DNA of 64,000 bases from Apteryx mantelli (taxonomy: Eukaryota; Chordata; Aves; Apterygiformes; Apterygidae): contig NC_090020.1 of the NCBI RefSeq assembly GCF_036417845.1, forward strand, positions 40,780,425-40,844,424, written 5' to 3'. A program made the position numbers and the translations under genes. The notes under the pieces were generated by a model. It made no database searches, was not told the origin of the DNA, and saw only the letters and a list, made by a program, of their open reading frames with translations. Shown here piece by piece: positions 50,791 through 61,406 of this stretch (its first letter is position 1; every line of letters begins with the position of its first letter).

Positions 50791-52874
50791 TGCTACATGG
50801 AACTGCTGCAGTACAGGCAGTTTCCTACATTGGAATTTCCCTATATTTTCAGGAGAGAATGAAAACTCCGGAAACTTTACAGTTTTGTTTCAGGTTTCAC
50901 ATACACTGTGTCAATGATTTCAGAACAAGACTCCCTTTTGAATGATGAAAATTGTGCTTTTAAATATGGGAAGTTCCTGGCATCAGAAAACAAGTGAGCA
51001 AAGAAATCTCTTAGCCATTTAGAAAAGAATAACTTCAAAGTAATTCAAGCTCCTGAACTAGAGAATGATTTATTTATAATTTTCTGCAGAAGTACCCTCA
51101 AATGTGTAATTTTGGTGTGAACAACAACTGTTTTCAAGCTTCATGAAAGAATTTACATCTCAGTTTAACAGAAAAAAACCCATCATTGCATTAATTCTGG
51201 AAATGCTACAGTAGAACAAAAGTGACAAATACTATAAAGCATTTGCTTATAAAACAAACATACGCCTTGTCAAGTACTGTTTTTTTCAACATGTCTTTAT
51301 GGATCTTGAAAGACTGGCATCTATCTGCCTGATACTCCCTATGGAATACATCCTAAACTCAGGAGATTAAACACAGTCAAAGTTATCAAACTTTTTAAAA
51401 ACAGATTTAACTTCAAAAGTCTGAGGGAGAATAAGAAAAACATGCAAAAATAGGAGAGCACTGCACTTAAAGAACAGCATTGCACTGCATGTTCTTTTCT
51501 GTACTCTATAGTTAGAGAAGAACTGTGGTGGTTTTGCTGTCTTCATGAAAGGAAATTTAATTTCCATTCTCATCTGGTACTTGACTTCCATTCAACAGAG
51601 GCTGAATACTCAGCCAAAGTGAGCTAAACTCCCTGGTGGATTTAGGGCTACGACTACTTTTTATACATGCTTAGAACTGAAATCTCGTAGCCAGTTCACT
51701 GGTAACATCAGCAAAAATCCATTGTAAATTTATATTTTCCTAGGAATTAAATATTCATCTATTTCCCCTCTTGTGCATCAATCAATCAATCCTATTATGT
51801 CAGTTATGAATAATTTTAGTAAACATGCAATTAGAGAAAACAAGTGGCAGAGATGCTGAACTGCCCCATGCATAAGCACATACCAAGCATAATTACACAG
51901 ATGTTCTTCATTCAACGTGCTAGAGGAAAGACTGGTGTAGCTGAAGTAAGGCCGCTAAGGAAGTACAACATACAAATCAGTTGAAAACATGCAATGAGCT
52001 TATCACATGCATAATGTGGAAGTCTGTTAAAACATGCAGTCAAATAGCCACAGTAACTTTTTAACAGGTTTTTTTTTGGAAGTTATAAAACGAAGCTAAA
52101 TCTGCTACAAGGTATGTGCCGAGGTTCTTTGAGCTGGTATGAAAGTTTATTTTTTCTATAATTTTGATGTTTGACAACAGTAACATGCAAATGTGTCTCT
52201 TTCACAGGTAACATGCATTCTACAGTGCAAGTGTCAATACTGTTAAAATTCCCTCACCCAGCTCTTCAAGGTTCTTAGGGAACTATGAAAGCCATTCATG
52301 AGCTTACTGCCTATCAGAACATCTTTGAAGACAGATTGTCTTTTTTTCTATCACTAAAAAATACAAATCACCCTTTCAAATAAATTTGCTGTTATGTTAT
52401 GAAAATATTTCTATGTTAAATTGGCAGTTCATCTAGACAATCCGTGTTATTTAAAGGCTCAAGTCAGCAGTCCATATTATGATTCATGGTAAACTTAATA
52501 AAGTGCACTTCCACTTCAGTCTAGCCTATTAGGTCTGCTTTGAAGTATTACTTTCATTTAATGTTCTGGTATGACACTGTTCTATCCACAGATCCATTAA
52601 TATGAAACACTTTCACTATTTTCTAATTTTCTCTTTCCACTTTTTCTTTTCCATACTCATTTTGCCTTCTCTATGCCTAAGATTTTCCTGTGTTTTTCTC
52701 CCATTACCTTGTCATACTTTTTACAGTATATAATTCACTATTCCTCCTCCTTCTCTTGGCCTGCTTTATGTTCTGTCTTTTTTTTTCATCTTGAAATTAT
52801 TCTTTCACTTTATGTTTTTCCATCCTTTTCCTTCCCTCCCACCCTCACTTTCACAGAGGATTAAATGATGTACC

Positions 52875-53653
52875 ACTCCCCCTCACTCAATTCTTTATTC
52901 TATCTCCAGACATCCATACTTCTCCTCTTTGCCATACACAAACACACTGTGCTCACAGTATTTCCTACCTCTGTTTTCATTCAATACCTCTTCCTTTCTC
53001 TTGGAAGAGATATTTGTTCAGAATAATTTTTCTCCCTTCTTTGGACCAGAGAGCCAGCTTTCTGACTGGAGCAACCCCTGTTTCTGTTGTGATCCTAGAA
53101 AGAGCACTCTATTGCCTGTGCTAAGGGGACGATCTGGGTTCAGCACGTGTTACTACAGACCACCCATATGCTCTGCCAAGAGAGGACTGTGTACTGTGAG
53201 GAGAAGGTGGGCAAAAGAGATTGGGCACTGATAGCTTAGGCACCTAGGGGATGGCTGTAACTCCCACAAAAGCAGGAAGGACCCCTTCTGCTATTTTTCC
53301 TATTTATATTCTGATAACTATTTTTATCCTGTTGCCCTCACTGGTCATGTCTACAGGACAGGGCTAGTCCTTCAGTTATTTACTCCTCAGAAATTCCAGG
53401 GATTCAAGTTTGACATTCTCACAACACCAAACATCCATTCCAGATGAATCACATCTTTGTGGAGAGCTTTTGATAGAGAGCAAGTGCACTGTGTGTGCTA
53501 GAGAACAGACTCTGCATACAAGCAATACCTGCCACTCCTTGAAAAAGCCTTCCAAAATTAAGAGAGTGGACTGGCTTTCCACTGCTCAAATACGGTAGAG
53601 TATTTGTGTGTATCCTTTTGCTATAGTAAGGTAGAAATAAGCCACTCTCAAAA
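52875..53653 (-). other. SNCAIP: Putative SNCAIP 3' untranslated region
   Basis: This is the sequence between the stop codon and the first canonical poly(A) signal. No AATAAA or ATTAAA occurs on the minus strand between the stop and 52899. Short open frames on both strands in it show no recognisable protein and are taken as chance. The 3' end is inferred; the real transcript could end further left. Confidence 0.5.
52894..52899 (-). promoter_or_regulatory. Candidate poly(A) signal of SNCAIP
   Basis: The minus strand reads GAATAAAG here, about 755 nt past the stop codon. A GU-rich segment (GAGTGAGGGGGAGTGGT) follows within 30 nt, which fits a cleavage site near 52875. It is the nearest canonical hexamer downstream of the stop codon; use is inferred, not shown. 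Confidence 0.45.
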
Positions 53654-54776
53654 CTATTCATTACTTAAAAAGAAAAGAGCAGAAAAGGCCCTTGCTTTTT
53701 TCAATGCACTCACTGTCTTGTTTCCTCTTTTCATGGGAGTTGCTGGATTTCCCTTGCTGTCTGCTGTCTTCCTTCCTAATGAGGTAAAAGGCAGCGTTGA
53801 TGAGGTTTTGATCAGGTTTGCTGTTTGACAGTTGTTGTTGTTATTCTGGTTACCACTTAGTGTCTCCATTATGGATCTAAAGGTTCCAAAAGGCCTTTTC
53901 AGCTGGTCCCCAGCTGGTTCTCCAGTGCTGGGTGGAGTCCGCAAAAGTGCTTTACCCCGGTCTTTATCCTTTTCCTCATTCAGTTCTGTCTCTGTTAGCT
54001 CCACCTGCACCACAGGCTCCTCAAAGGTTACTCTGAGTTTCAAATTTTGGGAGGTTCTGCGCTTTGAAGATGGAGACTTGAGAGCACTCTTAGGGCTTGT
54101 GGCAACCTTTTGAGCAGCGGCACTGTCAGAGCTGAATAGAGAGTTGTCTCCAGAAAACTGGCTCTGAGATACAGTACCAGACTGATACTGGGATTCGCTA
54201 TCTGGATCGCTGCTCTCTGAAGTAGGGGAAGGACTGTGGCCATCCACAGGCTTAGAAACTCTGATTCCGAAAGGGAAGCGGCGCCCTGCTGCTGAAGTAT
54301 GTTTCTTAATCATCACATGCAAGCTTTCTGTGCTCTCAACACTTTCCACTATGGGTTGAGGCCTTGGTTTGTCAGTTCTTTTCACAGGAGTGTTCTTATG
54401 GTCCTCAGAATTAGCTGAGTCCGTGTCAGACTCACTGAGAGATCTCTGCATAAGTTGCCTCAGCCTGGCTAACTTCAGCTCCCTTTTCTCTGGCAGAATC
54501 TTCTTCACATTCTTGGAGGAAGCATGAGCATCCTGAAATTCCAAAGAAAGCTTTTCCTGCATACAGACATTTTCAGAGATTTCCTTTCCCAACAACTGGC
54601 GCAGGATTTTATCTGAGTCCTCATCTTTTATCTTGGCCCGAGTGCGGCTAGAAGTTCCCAGGCTGCCAAGAATCTGAATCCCATCTTGGTTGTTCAATTT
54701 ACTTTTTGGTAGAGACAATTCATCTGCTTCAGAGGGTTTCCACTGAGGTTTGCCAGAAGCAGGAGATGATGGTGAG
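53654..54776 (-). CDS. SNCAIP: SNCAIP (synphilin-1) terminal coding exon: Ser-rich C-terminal tail
   Basis: The exon starts after TTTCTTTAAG, completes a Ser codon and encodes 373 further residues before TAG at 53654-53656. Blocks shared with mammalian synphilin-1, in order, are: SSPSSPASGKPQWKP; the DEDSDKILRQLLGKEISENV block; EKRELKLARLRQLMQRSLSE followed by acidic Ser/Asp sites of CK2 type; RPRPQPIVESVES; SPSPTSESSDPDSESQY; SPKSALKSPSSKRRTSQN followed by LKLRVTFEEPVVQ; DQLKRPFGTFRSIMETLSGN; a poly-Asn tract; and SLGRKTADSKGNPA. The tail is mostly low-complexity and probably disordered. The last 17 or so residues (SALKKARAFSALFFLSNE) go beyond the point where the human protein ends, and a GTGAGT lies at that point (see findings). 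An ATG-initiated open frame can be read upstream to 54865, but those residues are intron: homology begins only at the acceptor. Confidence 0.95.
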
Positions 54777-57256
54777 CTTAAAGAAAAAAGGGGAGGAGAA
54801 AATTTCAGTACCACAGCCAAATCAATGAACATACAAAATGTGAAACTGCCATTTCCAGTGTTCACGTCTGTCTCAGCTTATTGTTACTTATCCTTTTCAT
54901 CGTTATTCACATGGAATTCATTATTCTGACGCTAGAGTGAAGATTACACAATGAAGGAGGTGACCCTGCTTCCATTCCTAATTAGGATTTGAGTCTCCTT
55001 TTTTTTTTTTTTTAATCAAAGAATACCCCTTAAAACCAAAATTTAGAATGGTCATTTCAACACCAAAGATGACTTTCTGAGGATAGTTTTAGAAGAACTA
55101 CTGTTTCTTATTTCTGTGAGGGCTGACATGTTTAAAAAGGAGAGAAAAAAAAAACATAAAGCAAAATGCTCTACTCTTCAAGTCACATCATAATACAAAA
55201 GTAGCTTATTCTAAATACAGCAAAAATACCAGCTCTCTGCATAGCAGTGATTTCATAAATCTTAAACTTCATCCGGTATTAATAATAGCCATATAAGACT
55301 ACATAAAAAGTCAGGGTCATTCACACTCGAAACCTTTTCAGACATGAAATACGGAAAGCATGAAAAAGGTGACAAGACTTTATTTAGTACTATTAGAACA
55401 ATAAATTAAATTTAGAACTCCAAATGTTACAAAGTGAGGAAACAGCAGTCTCAAGTCTGATTTGTAAAGAATGTAAGTTACAGAGACCATTTCTTTCCTC
55501 ATGACATATCTGAGAGCTCATGATACTCCACATTCTTATTATAAACTACTTTTCCTCTGAGTAAAGTGGCAAAATTAATGTTAGTGTTAGCAACTAAATC
55601 CATGAATCTCATTTCCTCCCATTTCCAAGACAATTCTATTCTGATGAGTCCATAGTTCCAACAGTGTACAAAATTCACATATATTACCAGCCACTTCATC
55701 TTCAATCCATATGAGCTTTTTTTATGTGGGAATATATGCAAACTGAAATGATGACACTAAAGAGTATACATGTATCTAGAAGAGACATTCCTACTAAAAG
55801 GGTTAGATTCTATTATATCTACTACTGCCTCTTTGAAAGATGATCGTATCCATGAATGAGTTCTAGATGGGAGGAAAGGCAGCAACCAACTATGAAATCA
55901 AAGCTAAAATAATACAGTACCATCTTCAGACTAACCCATTTAATTAAAAAGGTGTTGAAACCTACGCTTCTACAAAAATAATGAATGATGAGAGGTCACC
56001 TGACCTTATCTGATACTGAAACAGTCCTGGTGCTCACCACTACTCGGAGGTGAAATCACCTGGAAATTCCAGCCAGCAAAAATCACAGAAACCAAATGAG
56101 CTGGAAGACAGCGTTTGGTCCCATTGTCTCTGCTGAGCTGGCAGACAGGGAAGACAAAGACCATGAGTTGATTAAAAAAAGGACAGAACAACTCTTCCCA
56201 GTGTGGTTTTAATAAAGCCACCAAATAAAGACCCAATGTCTTTACTTGTCATCTGTTTCTGTAATGATTTGCATTTGCATGAAGCACTGACAGATTTACT
56301 TCAGAAACCTGGAGCACTTGTTTCACACGGTGCATTAGATTTAACAAAAACAGAACAGAAAGCAGTCACTGTTCCTACACATTCACACTTGATGGCCCAA
56401 AGCTCAGACCATTGATGCCAGCAGAAGCTTTTGTGCTGGCTTTATACTTTAACATGTCTTTAGCTCCCTACAACTCTGAAACAAGGAAAAACATTGTATA
56501 TATATATTTTTAGATAGAGAAACTGAATTAGAAAATAATGGTGAAATGAGTCCTGTTTGCATCTGAGTTACTTTTTCCCTTTCAGTATCTGCTTGAGATT
56601 GCTACCCAAGTGAAGTTGTGTGCTTACTTGACTTACATACATCACACTGGAAGTCTATGGCAGAATCAGGAGACTTTAGGCTCCAGTCCTGTACCTTTAC
56701 TGGAAGGGTCCCTTTCCTCCTCTTTCAGGTTACTCAGTTTGCGTCTATTTCTGGGACTGGGACTGACAGAATATAAATGAAACATAAAATTTCTGGAGCT
56801 TTGATTTTTTACACAAGCTACTACAGGCAAAATTTAATGAGCGTAAGGAGTCTTATTAATCTGAAAGCAGGTTTTGTTGGTAACTGACTTTATAAATTAC
56901 AGCTGGCAGGAACGTATGGTGGACCACCACAAGGTCAAACTTTACAACTTTTCTAGGGGTTTCTACGATTCTCTGCTATTCATCTAATACAAAATATATT
57001 CTGTTCCACTGTAAATCTGATTTTTACTCTTCTGGGGAACAGGGACTATTAATTTCATACTCAAAATGTCCAATATTTATACCACTTCATGCACTGTCAA
57101 ATTCTAGCAGCTCAGCTTCAAGCCCATAAGGTAAAAGAAACACGCTTACTTTGACAGAACACATTTAATATTTAGTCAGGTCACAGCTTCTCCTGATAAT
57201 AATTATATCATGAAACTGCTCAAATCTAAGATACAGGAGAATTCCAGTCATGTTAC
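54777..57256 (-). other. SNCAIP: SNCAIP intron (2,480 bp)
   Basis: Bounded by donor GTAACAT and acceptor TTTCTTTAAG. It holds a 15-T run at 54999-55013 and AT-rich unique sequence. No repeat family, exon or RNA gene was recognised inside it. Confidence 0.9.
54999..55013. repeat. Poly(T) run, 15 bases
   Basis: Homopolymer inside a SNCAIP intron; no retroelement body recognised beside it. Confidence 0.9.
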
Positions 57257-57349
57257 CTTGGAGTCATGGGCAGTGATTTGCCCTCTGACCTCTGGGCTTC
57301 TAAAAGCTGCTGCAGTTGGTTCTGTAATGTCACACGTTCCACTGTCTGC
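57257..57349 (-). CDS. SNCAIP: SNCAIP (synphilin-1) internal exon: second half of coiled coil
   Basis: This 93-nt exon encodes QTVERVTLQNQLQQLLEAQ, then SEGKSLPMTP. Leu, Val and Gln/Glu spacing continues the heptad pattern started by the previous exon, so the coiled coil is split across this 6.1-kb intron. The acceptor is TTTTCTTGCAG before G at 57349 and the donor is GTAACAT after 57257. It enters and leaves in phase 2, so it could be skipped without a frameshift. Compared with the human protein, the LPMTP segment replaces a Ser-Pro-rich stretch, while the coiled coil itself is strongly conserved. The coiled coil is part of the alpha-synuclein-binding region in the human protein (family knowledge). 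Identification is by recognition of the protein sequence and by exact joining to both neighbouring exons. Confidence 0.94.
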
Positions 57350-59488
57350 CTGCAAGAAAACATAAGATTGTTTAACCTGTATCTTAAAATTGTCAGCCTT
57401 AGTACAGTAAAGGATAAATGATACCATTTGTTCAATTTCGTATTCAAAAGAGAAGCTCCATTCACCTATAATTTAAGTAGGAAATACAGATTTTAAATAT
57501 TAACATAAACAGAGGGAGTGAGTTCTCCTTTAAGTTGTCTCTGAATCCCTGTGCACATTGTGTAATCACTGCACAACATCATTTGAGAGATGCTTACTTA
57601 CCAGAATTATTTATTATACTACATACAAGGATAAGTGTAGGATCATAAGCAGCCATTTGCTGGAACTGAGTGACTCACAAAAATTAATATCCCAGAAACA
57701 AGCATGTTATGTCAGAGTGAACTTAGGGCCGCTTGGTTCTTGTTCAGTTGAATAAAGGAGGGGGAAGGGGACAGATTAAGAAGTCTCTTCCCACATTTGG
57801 TGGATGGCCTTTACTCAGCTGAACAATGGCTCTCAAAACTGCTCTCTCCTTTTCTTACTGCAAATGAACTCAGAGAGGAGCTTTTGCCCACTGGGTAGGA
57901 CTGGTTCAATCTGCTTCAGCCTTCAGGACAGGTCTAAGTATGTCCTTTCTGTATTCCAGCAGAGTAGGAAAAAACATATCTGCTTGCTGCACAATCTTAC
58001 CAAAGGTCCAATGCGTGCTCTGCACCCACCTTATATTTAGTAGTGCTGTATGTACTGCAGTTTATCACTTTCAGTGTGACGCTGTGATCTATGTTCAACA
58101 ATTTTAGAGAGCAATGTTTAAAAAAAATAATAGTAGGTATAAATTGGCACCAGAATCTAGCAGAACATAACCTTATCAAGGATAACATACCTATAAACAC
58201 AAAAGTTAATTTGAAAAAAGTTCACTTGGTTTAACAAGATTATCTTCTGCAAATCTTCAGGTAGTTCTAGGAAAATAAATGAATAAATCAATTTGCCACA
58301 AAAATTCTCCCTTTCCCTGCCGCATCCAATCTTGACCTTCCATTCTAAGATGTAAATATCACTTTAGCTTGTGGATTACAACAGGTAACATTTATTCATT
58401 TAGCAACATATTTTAAGTTCAAGCACCTCTAAACACTGCACAGATACAAGTACTGGGAAACTACTGGAAAACAGAGACTTCCAGCTTTTCACTACTGTGT
58501 ATATCCTGTCTTTTACTTGGAACACAAATGGCACATTTAGTTTTACTTCCTGTCTTTCATTCATGGATGAAGATGTGTTATTTTGAGTGAGGTTCCGATT
58601 ATAAAAAAAGACTATGTAAAAATGACTTTTTATCTGTTTCCTCCAGTCTCTGCTTTTGTTGCTGCAGAAGTAATATGTTTTTAGTACTTTTAATCTTAGT
58701 AGACCTGCAGAACTTATACAGTTCTCCGACAGTGAGCTGGATTCTTTCCTAGCTCACATACCATCAGCAGAATAGTTAACTAAGTTCCAAATGCAGAGTC
58801 TTTATAGCTGGCAACGTCAACACCAGAAAGAAGCCAGATGACTTTTTAGGCTGTGGGTTGTACTCGCAGGGCTGAGAAAAAATAAACATCTTTCCTTGTA
58901 AAATATCCAAGTGGATTTGAAAAGTACTGAAGAAATAAAGGTGGGATCTTGACATACTGCCTTGCCATCACATTTTTGAACACAACCATGCCTTATATAG
59001 ATCTTTTCTTCCTTTAATTTCCCCTCTTCCTTCCTCTCACCTACACATTTCCTTATACTATTTTAAAATCACTCCTACCATCTGTCAGCATTGGCTTATA
59101 TTGCAACTCCCCCGTTACTCTCTTTTGAAAGCCAGGGAAATTTTCATTTGAGATTAGACTGTGATACAATTTATCTGTTTTACTTGTCTTTTATGATTTC
59201 CTCAACATCTATTTCTGAATATCTAAATAATAGTGAAGTCTAGTAATTATATACAGTGAGAATTAATGTGAAAGAAAATTCTTCCAGAGAGGTAGATAAC
59301 AGCTTCTTATGCCTTTAAATGTTTGACACTTCTTCTAATGAGTTACTGCCCTCATTCTAGGTAAACATTTTATTATATTAAAAGAATTATTTTCCTCCAT
59401 TTTCTCAGTTTGACTATTTAGTATATATTTTCCAGCATTGAAACCCACACATCCTTCCAGCATGATCCCTGAAGATACATTTTATATA

Positions 59489-59590
59489 TGTGTGTGTGTG
59501 TGTGTGTGTGTGCACGTAGTGTATATATAGACACACACACACAATATAGGTATATATACACTATATATTATATAAATAAATATATATGAA
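59489..59590. repeat. Compound TG / AC / TA microsatellite with inverted-repeat arms
   Basis: A (TG)12 run at 59489-59512 is followed after 18 bp by an (AC)6 run at 59531-59542 and then TA-rich sequence with TATATATA tracts. The TG and AC runs are complementary arms. It lies within a SNCAIP intron. Confidence 0.9.
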
Positions 59591-59786
59591 ATTATATATA
59601 CATATCTAAGATAACATCGAAAATTAAAGGATCACAACTTCTTGGGACAGCAATATTGCTAAGTGTTAAAAACAGACAGATTCAGTAGGTAAGAAGATCA
59701 CTGTAGCTTTAAGGGTCAGATTTACTTTATGATATTTAATGTCCAAATTCTGAAGGTCTTACTTAGTTTAGATAATGTTCCCACTA

Positions 59787-59987
59787 AGAATCACAGAATC
59801 ACAGAATCACTGAGGTTGGAAGGGACCTCTGGAGATCATCTAGTCCAACCCCCCTGCTCAAGCAGGGTCACCTAGAGCACATTGCACAGGATCGCATCCA
59901 GGCGGCTTTTGAATATCTCCAGAGAAGGAGACTCCACCACCTCTCGGGGCAACCTGTTCCAGTGCTCTGTCACCCTCACAGTGAAAG
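59787..59987 (-). mobile_element. CR1 LINE, 3' end, 5'-truncated avian-type copy
   Basis: The plus strand begins with GAATCACA repeated (reverse complement of the CR1 3' terminal TGTGATTC-type 8-mers), then GGTTGGAAGGGACCTCTGG, ATCATCTAGTCCAACCCCCC, and GAATATCTCCAGAGAAGGAG. These are hallmark avian CR1 3' UTR blocks. Homology ends after CACCCTCACAGTGAA at about 59987. It lies antisense to the plus strand and so in the same sense as SNCAIP, in its intron. The copy is only lightly diverged. Confidence 0.93.
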
Positions 59988-61320
59988 CACTATATAAGGA
60001 CCTTGGCATGTCTCCTTAGATAACTATAGACCCAAGCCTGCTCCTAATGAAGTCAGGGAGTTCAGTCACTGAACATGAAACATGCTGAGGCACTGGGCAC
60101 TAATGAAATATCTTTCGTGGTATTCCGACTTACTGCTTTGTTTGGTTTCAAATGAAACAAACAATGACCACTCTATATAGCTGAAAATAAAACAGCTCAT
60201 CTAAGTAAATAAGAGATAAACATTGTAAAGTTTATATTGAGTTTCTTATTATACTTTTATTTATTTATTATACTTTTATATAGCTCTTATTACCACACAA
60301 AAAAACCAAACAACATGCACATACCATATTTTACCACTATAATCATTTTTATTTATTCAGCTATTTGTATAGCTATTCCTATAAAGTTTCAGGAGAATCA
60401 TGGATTTTGTCTACAGAACATAGAAAGATGGCAAAAGAGAATATTCAGCCACTTTCCGATCCTCATCTTTTGACTCAAGGTTTGTTTTGACCACTGCCTT
60501 GCTAGAGATTTCAGCTTGATAGTGTATCAAAAAGATCAGTAAGGGGCTGGTTCATTTATTGCTTTGCACATTCAGCTCCAATCCTTTGGGAATCCAGGGA
60601 GGATGGTCTGTGATCAAGTGGCATTGTAAAAGAAGTGCAGAGAAGCATTATTTTATGTCATTGGTTCTGACTGCATCTCTTCAGGCTAGGAAAGCCTAAA
60701 CAATACATCACTCTTAATATTGTCAGTGATGAAAAGCATGTATTTGTGCAAGCAGGAATTTTCGACTCTGGTCTCTAAGGCTTTTTTAGATAATAAATAT
60801 GCTACTGATGAGATCAGTGAGGGAATAACTAAAATTGTAAGACCTACAGAGACCTCAGGAAGTAAAATGGAAGCCAATGTTTTGCGTAGGCTCTGTTAGA
60901 AACTTGTGTGACTGTCTTGGGTATCCTCTTTAGTTTGAAAATCCTACTGAATTGACCAAATCTCTATACTTAGCAAGAGAGGCAAACCAAAGCTTTTATT
61001 CTAGAGCCAGTAAGAGCAGCTTTTGTGAAGTATTTTTCTTTTTACCTAGGGAAAGAATTTCTTGGGTCTCTTTCTCTTGTGGGGCAAGGTCTCAGTTTAT
61101 TCTCTTGTGAAGATTCAAGGGAACATTTCTAGCTATCATGTCTTTCCTTCTCTCAAATACCAAAGCTTTTCCCTCTGAATTGAGACTTAGATCCAACTCA
61201 AAAGGTTTTGCCATACTTTCTTATATCTTTAATCTGAGTTGCTTTGCATCAGGAGTCGCAAGATGTGAAGCCTTCGTCAGACTGTAATCTTATCATTTTG
61301 TTTTTGTGCCTTTTTTTCAG

Positions 61321-61406
61321 GAAGGGCTCCAAAGAGCATGATAAACTGGGACAATTTCTCTCTAGAACTGTTCAGTGTTGCATTGATGGCTAGACGTGCT
61401 CACAAA
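61321..61406 (+). other. Candidate antisense exon inside a SNCAIP intron
   Basis: A strong acceptor tract (TTTGTGCCTTTTTTTCAG) precedes 86 nt, followed by GTGAGT. The third frame is open for 28 codons (starts RAPKSMINWDNF). No family is recognised and no joining exon was found. It would be transcribed opposite to SNCAIP. Confidence 0.25.

Larger units (their letters stand above)
41561..52874. other. Intergenic sequence downstream of SNCAIP, no certain gene
   Basis: AT-rich unique sequence with a TATTC-like microsatellite (41745-41766), two short tandem duplications (49990-50027 and 50272-50291) and a CpG-dense island at 50440-50790. No open frame has a recognisable domain. Confidence 0.65.

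Noticed and set aside
54777..54865. ATG-initiated extension of the terminal SNCAIP exon
   Set aside because: The residues before the acceptor at 54776 have no synphilin-1 similarity and the splice phase joins perfectly to the 57257 exon.
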